Shown: positions 61,794-64,000 of the stretch, in pieces | Layout: each line of letters begins with the position of its first letter | How positions within the stretch are numbered: the stretch's first letter is position 1 | Assembly (NCBI GenBank): GCA_022826705.1 | Contig: JAJDUJ010000007.1 | Coordinates: 62,001 to 126,000 of the forward strand | Direction: 5' to 3' | DNA from: Acidimicrobiia bacterium | GTDB lineage: Bacteria; Actinomycetota; Acidimicrobiia; Acidimicrobiales; Bin134 | Length of the DNA stretch: 64,000 bases | Program-made: the position numbers and the translations under genes | The notes under the pieces: generated by a model | What the model saw: only the letters and a program-made list of their open reading frames with translations | Databases searched by the model: none | What the model was told of the DNA's origin: nothing

Positions 61794-62897
61794 ATGAAAG
61801 ACCTCGAGATCGGCGTTCCCGGCCAGATCATGCCCCCGGCCCACCGGGCGGTGGAGTTGGGCCAGCGGGCTGAGGCCGACGGATACGACGCCCTGTGGTG
61901 GCCATGCCACCTGATGGGCTGGCACCCCGATTCGATCTGGACCCCGGATATGAGCCCGCTGGCCGCAGTGCAGCCCAGCGGCCACGTGTACTTCGACCCG
62001 CTGGTGATGATGGGTGCAGTGGGAGCCCAGACCGAGACCATCAAGGTGGGGGCCGTCGTCACCGACCTGATCCGCCGCCACCCGGCCATGGTGGCCAACA
62101 TGGCCCTCACCCTCGACCACCTCACCCAGGGCCGGGCCATCTTGGGACTGGGCTCGGGCGAGCGGATGAACGTCACCCCCTATGGCATGGACTTCGACCG
62201 CCCCGTGGGCCGTCTGGAAGAGGGCATCGAGATCATTCGGGCACTGTGGGACGCCGACGGCCCCATCAACTACGAGGGAAAGTTCCACCAGCTGAACGAC
62301 GCCGTGCTCGGCTTGTCGCCCTACGGGGACACTCCCCCGCCCATCTGGACTGCGGCCCACGGCCCGAGGATGCTGCGCATCACCGGGCGACTGGCCGACG
62401 GGTGGCTGCCCACCAAGCTGGCACCCGACGTCTACGCCGATTCGCTGGCCACCATCCGCCAGTCGTCGGTGGAAGCGGGCCGAGACGCCGAGGCAGTCAC
62501 CCCCGGACTGCTGGCCTACGTACTGGCTGCTCCCGACGAGGCCACGCTGCGGCGTATGCAGGAAGCACCGCTGCTGCGGGCCATCATGGTGATGCTGCCC
62601 CCACAGATCTTCCGTGAGCTGGGGGTGGAGCCACCCGAGGGCTTCCACGACCTGATCCCCGCGTCGGTGCCCCGGGAGCAGGCCGAGGCCATCATCGAAG
62701 GCATCCCGCCCAAGGTGGTGGACTACTACTGCTTCTGCGGCACTCCTGAACAGATCGCAGAAAAGGTCAGCACCTACTACGACGCCGGTCTGCGCCACCT
62801 GATCATGTGGAACGTCACCGCCTTCGGCGATCCCGAGCTGGCCGGCTGGTCATTCCGGGCCATGCGCGAGGTCAAAGACATTCTGAGGGCCGGCTGA
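61794..62897 (+). CDS. LLM class F420/FMN-dependent oxidoreductase
   Basis: 367-residue luciferase-like protein close in style to 5,10-methylene-tetrahydromethanopterin reductase-type enzymes: LGQRAEADGYDALWWPCH, KVGAVVTDLIRRHPAMVANMA, AILGLGSGERMNVTPYG and IWTAAHGPRMLRITGRLADGW. ATG at 61794 begins just before the first strand. Downstream of IpdB-like gene by 52 bp and overlapping the SnoaL-like gene by one base. Confidence 0.88.
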   Translation: MKDLEIGVPGQIMPPAHRAVELGQRAEADGYDALWWPCHLMGWHPDSIWTPDMSPLAAVQPSGHVYFDPLVMMGAVGAQTETIKVGAVVTDLIRRHPAMVANMALTLDHLTQGRAILGLGSGERMNVTPYGMDFDRPVGRLEEGIEIIRALWDADGPINYEGKFHQLNDAVLGLSPYGDTPPPIWTAAHGPRMLRITGRLADGWLPTKLAPDVYADSLATIRQSSVEAGRDAEAVTPGLLAYVLAAPDEATLRRMQEAPLLRAIMVMLPPQIFRELGVEPPEGFHDLIPASVPREQAEAIIEGIPPKVVDYYCFCGTPEQIAEKVSTYYDAGLRHLIMWNVTAFGDPELAGWSFRAMREVKDILRAG

Positions 62898-63289
62898 TGA
62901 GCGCTGAAGGATCGACCAAAAGCCCGCTTGCGGTGGTGAAGGACTACTTCACCGCACTCAACGACGAGGACTGGGATCTGATGGCCTCAGTGCTGCACCC
63001 TGAGCTCGACCTAATCCCCTCCGGATCGCGGCCCCGAATCGGGTCAGATAAGGCCATCGCCATGTTCCAGAAGATCTTCGAACGATTCCCGGTCCACCAA
63101 GACAACCCCACTCGGTTCCTGGAAGCCGGCAACACCGTGGTTGTGGAGATCACCTTCAACGGCGCCACCCAAGACGGCCAGAAGGTGGCCTTCGACGCTG
63201 TAGACATCTTCGACGTCGAAGACGGCCGCATCTTCCGCCTTTCCCAGTGGTTTGACACCGCCGCGCTGGCTGCAATGTTGGGGGGCTAG
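62897..63289 (+). CDS. SnoaL-like (NTF2-fold) protein
   Basis: 130-residue protein with the SnoaL/ketosteroid-isomerase pattern: KDYFTALNDEDWDLMASVLHPE, then VVVEITFNG and FDVEDGRIFRLSQWFD. Possible isomerase or lyase of the adjacent catabolic set. The ATG overlaps the upstream stop by one base. Confidence 0.85.
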   Translation: MSAEGSTKSPLAVVKDYFTALNDEDWDLMASVLHPELDLIPSGSRPRIGSDKAIAMFQKIFERFPVHQDNPTRFLEAGNTVVVEITFNGATQDGQKVAFDAVDIFDVEDGRIFRLSQWFDTAALAAMLGG

Positions 63290-63357
63290 GAGGCAGCAGG
63301 TGCGGACCTGCCTCGCTGCACCTACTCTGTGGGCCTGACACGCCGAGAGTTGATGCA

Positions 63358-64000
63358 ATGAAGAGTCCGGCGATCGAAGTGACTGGCTTGCGCAAGTCCT
63401 ACGGCGAAGTCGAAGCCGTTGCCGGTGTGGACCTCCGCGTGGAAGAAGGCGAGATCCTGGCCTTCCTGGGGCCGAACGGCGCGGGCAAGACCACTACCGT
63501 CGAGATTCTCGAAGGGTTTCGGCCACGAACCGCTGGAGAAGTCTCCGTTCTCGGACAAGATCCCGCCACGGCTGGCTTGGACTGGCGGGAGCGAATCGGG
63601 ATCGTCTTGCAGGAGTCCCAGCCGGAGGAATACCTGAAGGTCGACGAGACGGTGACCATATGGGCTGCGTACTTCTCCGCTCCTCGACCAGTAGACGAAG
63701 TGCTCGAAATGGTCGGTTTGGCCGAGCACCGCGATCAGCGCGTAGGGCGCCTGTCCGGAGGTCAGCAGCGGCGGCTTGATTTGGCACTGGCACTGGTCGG
63801 AAATCCCGAACTGCTATTCCTCGACGAGCCCACCACCGGATTCGACCCGACCGCTCGTCGAGAAGCGTGGGCGATGATCGACGGCCTGCGCGATCTTGGG
63901 GTGACCGTGCTTCTCACCACCCATTACATGGACGAAGCCCAGAACTTGGCCGACCGGATCACGGTGATCGCCGCCGGGCGCATCATCGCCAGGGGAACCG
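63358..64000 (+). CDS. ABC transporter ATP-binding protein (cut by right edge)
   Basis: 214 codons of an ABC-2 type ATPase. Walker A GPNGAGKTT at residues 38-46, signature LSGGQQRRL, Walker B LLFLDEPTTGF and the switch histidine in LLTTHYMDEAQ. The rest lies beyond the window, probably with permease genes. It follows the SnoaL-like gene by 68 bp. Confidence 0.93.
   Translation, partial: MKSPAIEVTGLRKSYGEVEAVAGVDLRVEEGEILAFLGPNGAGKTTTVEILEGFRPRTAGEVSVLGQDPATAGLDWRERIGIVLQESQPEEYLKVDETVTIWAAYFSAPRPVDEVLEMVGLAEHRDQRVGRLSGGQQRRLDLALALVGNPELLFLDEPTTGFDPTARREAWAMIDGLRDLGVTVLLTTHYMDEAQNLADRITVIAAGRIIARGT

Overview
The window is about 64 kb of high-GC DNA with dense, mostly operonic genes, many 1-8 bp stop/start overlaps and frequent GTG starts. 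Together with F420/LLM-type oxidoreductases, an IpdA/IpdB-like CoA-transferase pair, a DUF2510-type protein and a broad set of acyl-CoA and aromatic-type catabolic enzymes, this points to an actinobacterium. I lean to a free-living or host-associated member of Acidimicrobiia or relatives, but no rRNA or other taxonomic marker is present, so this is inference.

Layout. 1-5.0 kb: gltD (cut by the left edge) and gltB, NADPH-type glutamate synthase, minus strand. 5.2-11.4 kb: an M18 aminopeptidase, then a potassium block on the minus strand (trkA, two different trkH genes) and 5-formyl-THF cyclo-ligase. 11.5-15.9 kb: a membrane pyrophosphatase, an alpha/beta hydrolase, a J-domain protein and an AlkB-like dioxygenase. 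15.9-34.2 kb: an accessory catabolic region (two zinc alcohol dehydrogenases, hydroxyacyl-CoA dehydrogenase, dienelactone hydrolase, SnoaL-like protein, amidohydrolase, sugar isomerase/epimerase, Gfo/Idh/MocA, MaoC hydratase, BKACE, FAH hydrolase, Fe-S flavin oxidoreductase) with two lipoproteins. 34.3-36.9 kb: a DrrAB-like ABC exporter. 36.9-42.4 kb: two amidohydrolases flanking an ECF sigma factor and its co-transcribed membrane-anchored partner. 42.4-46.4 kb: xylA-xylB followed by a GrdB-family gene with an in-frame TGA. 46.5-53.8 kb: a one-carbon operon, formate-THF ligase, a selenocysteine formate dehydrogenase, folD. 53.8-63.3 kb: thiolase, VOC protein, LLM oxidoreductases, FAD oxidoreductase, acyl-CoA dehydrogenase, SDR and IpdAB-like CoA transferase. 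63.4 kb to the end: an ABC ATPase cut by the right edge.

The most notable content is selenocysteine use. Two genes are interrupted by a single in-frame TGA exactly at the position where their families carry selenocysteine: the formate dehydrogenase catalytic subunit (TGA at 48559-48561) and a GrdB-family protein (TGA at 43111-43113, minus strand). Each TGA is followed by a plausible bacterial SECIS hairpin; the formate dehydrogenase one has the same 18-nt spacing and the same GGUCU apical loop that I recall for E. coli fdhF. TGA is also the normal stop codon of many genes here, so this is not a recoded genetic code. The Sec machinery (selA, selB, selC, selD) is not in the window.

The formate dehydrogenase is also split in an unusual way. 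The catalytic gene begins just after the point where the molybdopterin Fe4S4 domain normally ends, and that missing N-terminal part (2Fe-2S, two 4Fe-4S and the molybdopterin Fe4S4 domain) is a separate gene placed two genes downstream, after a NuoE-NuoF fusion diaphorase. With fhs and folD on either side, the operon can interconvert methylene-THF, formyl-THF, formate and CO2 plus NADH.

Other points worth attention: one of the two TrkH proteins has serine in place of the first selectivity-filter glycine; a 14-codon tail of a lost second trkA survives between trkA and trkH; the pyrophosphatase carries the alanine signature of the potassium-dependent class; a triplicated gene start has created a Shine-Dalgarno sequence; and a probable leaderless ECF promoter lies before the sigma-factor gene.
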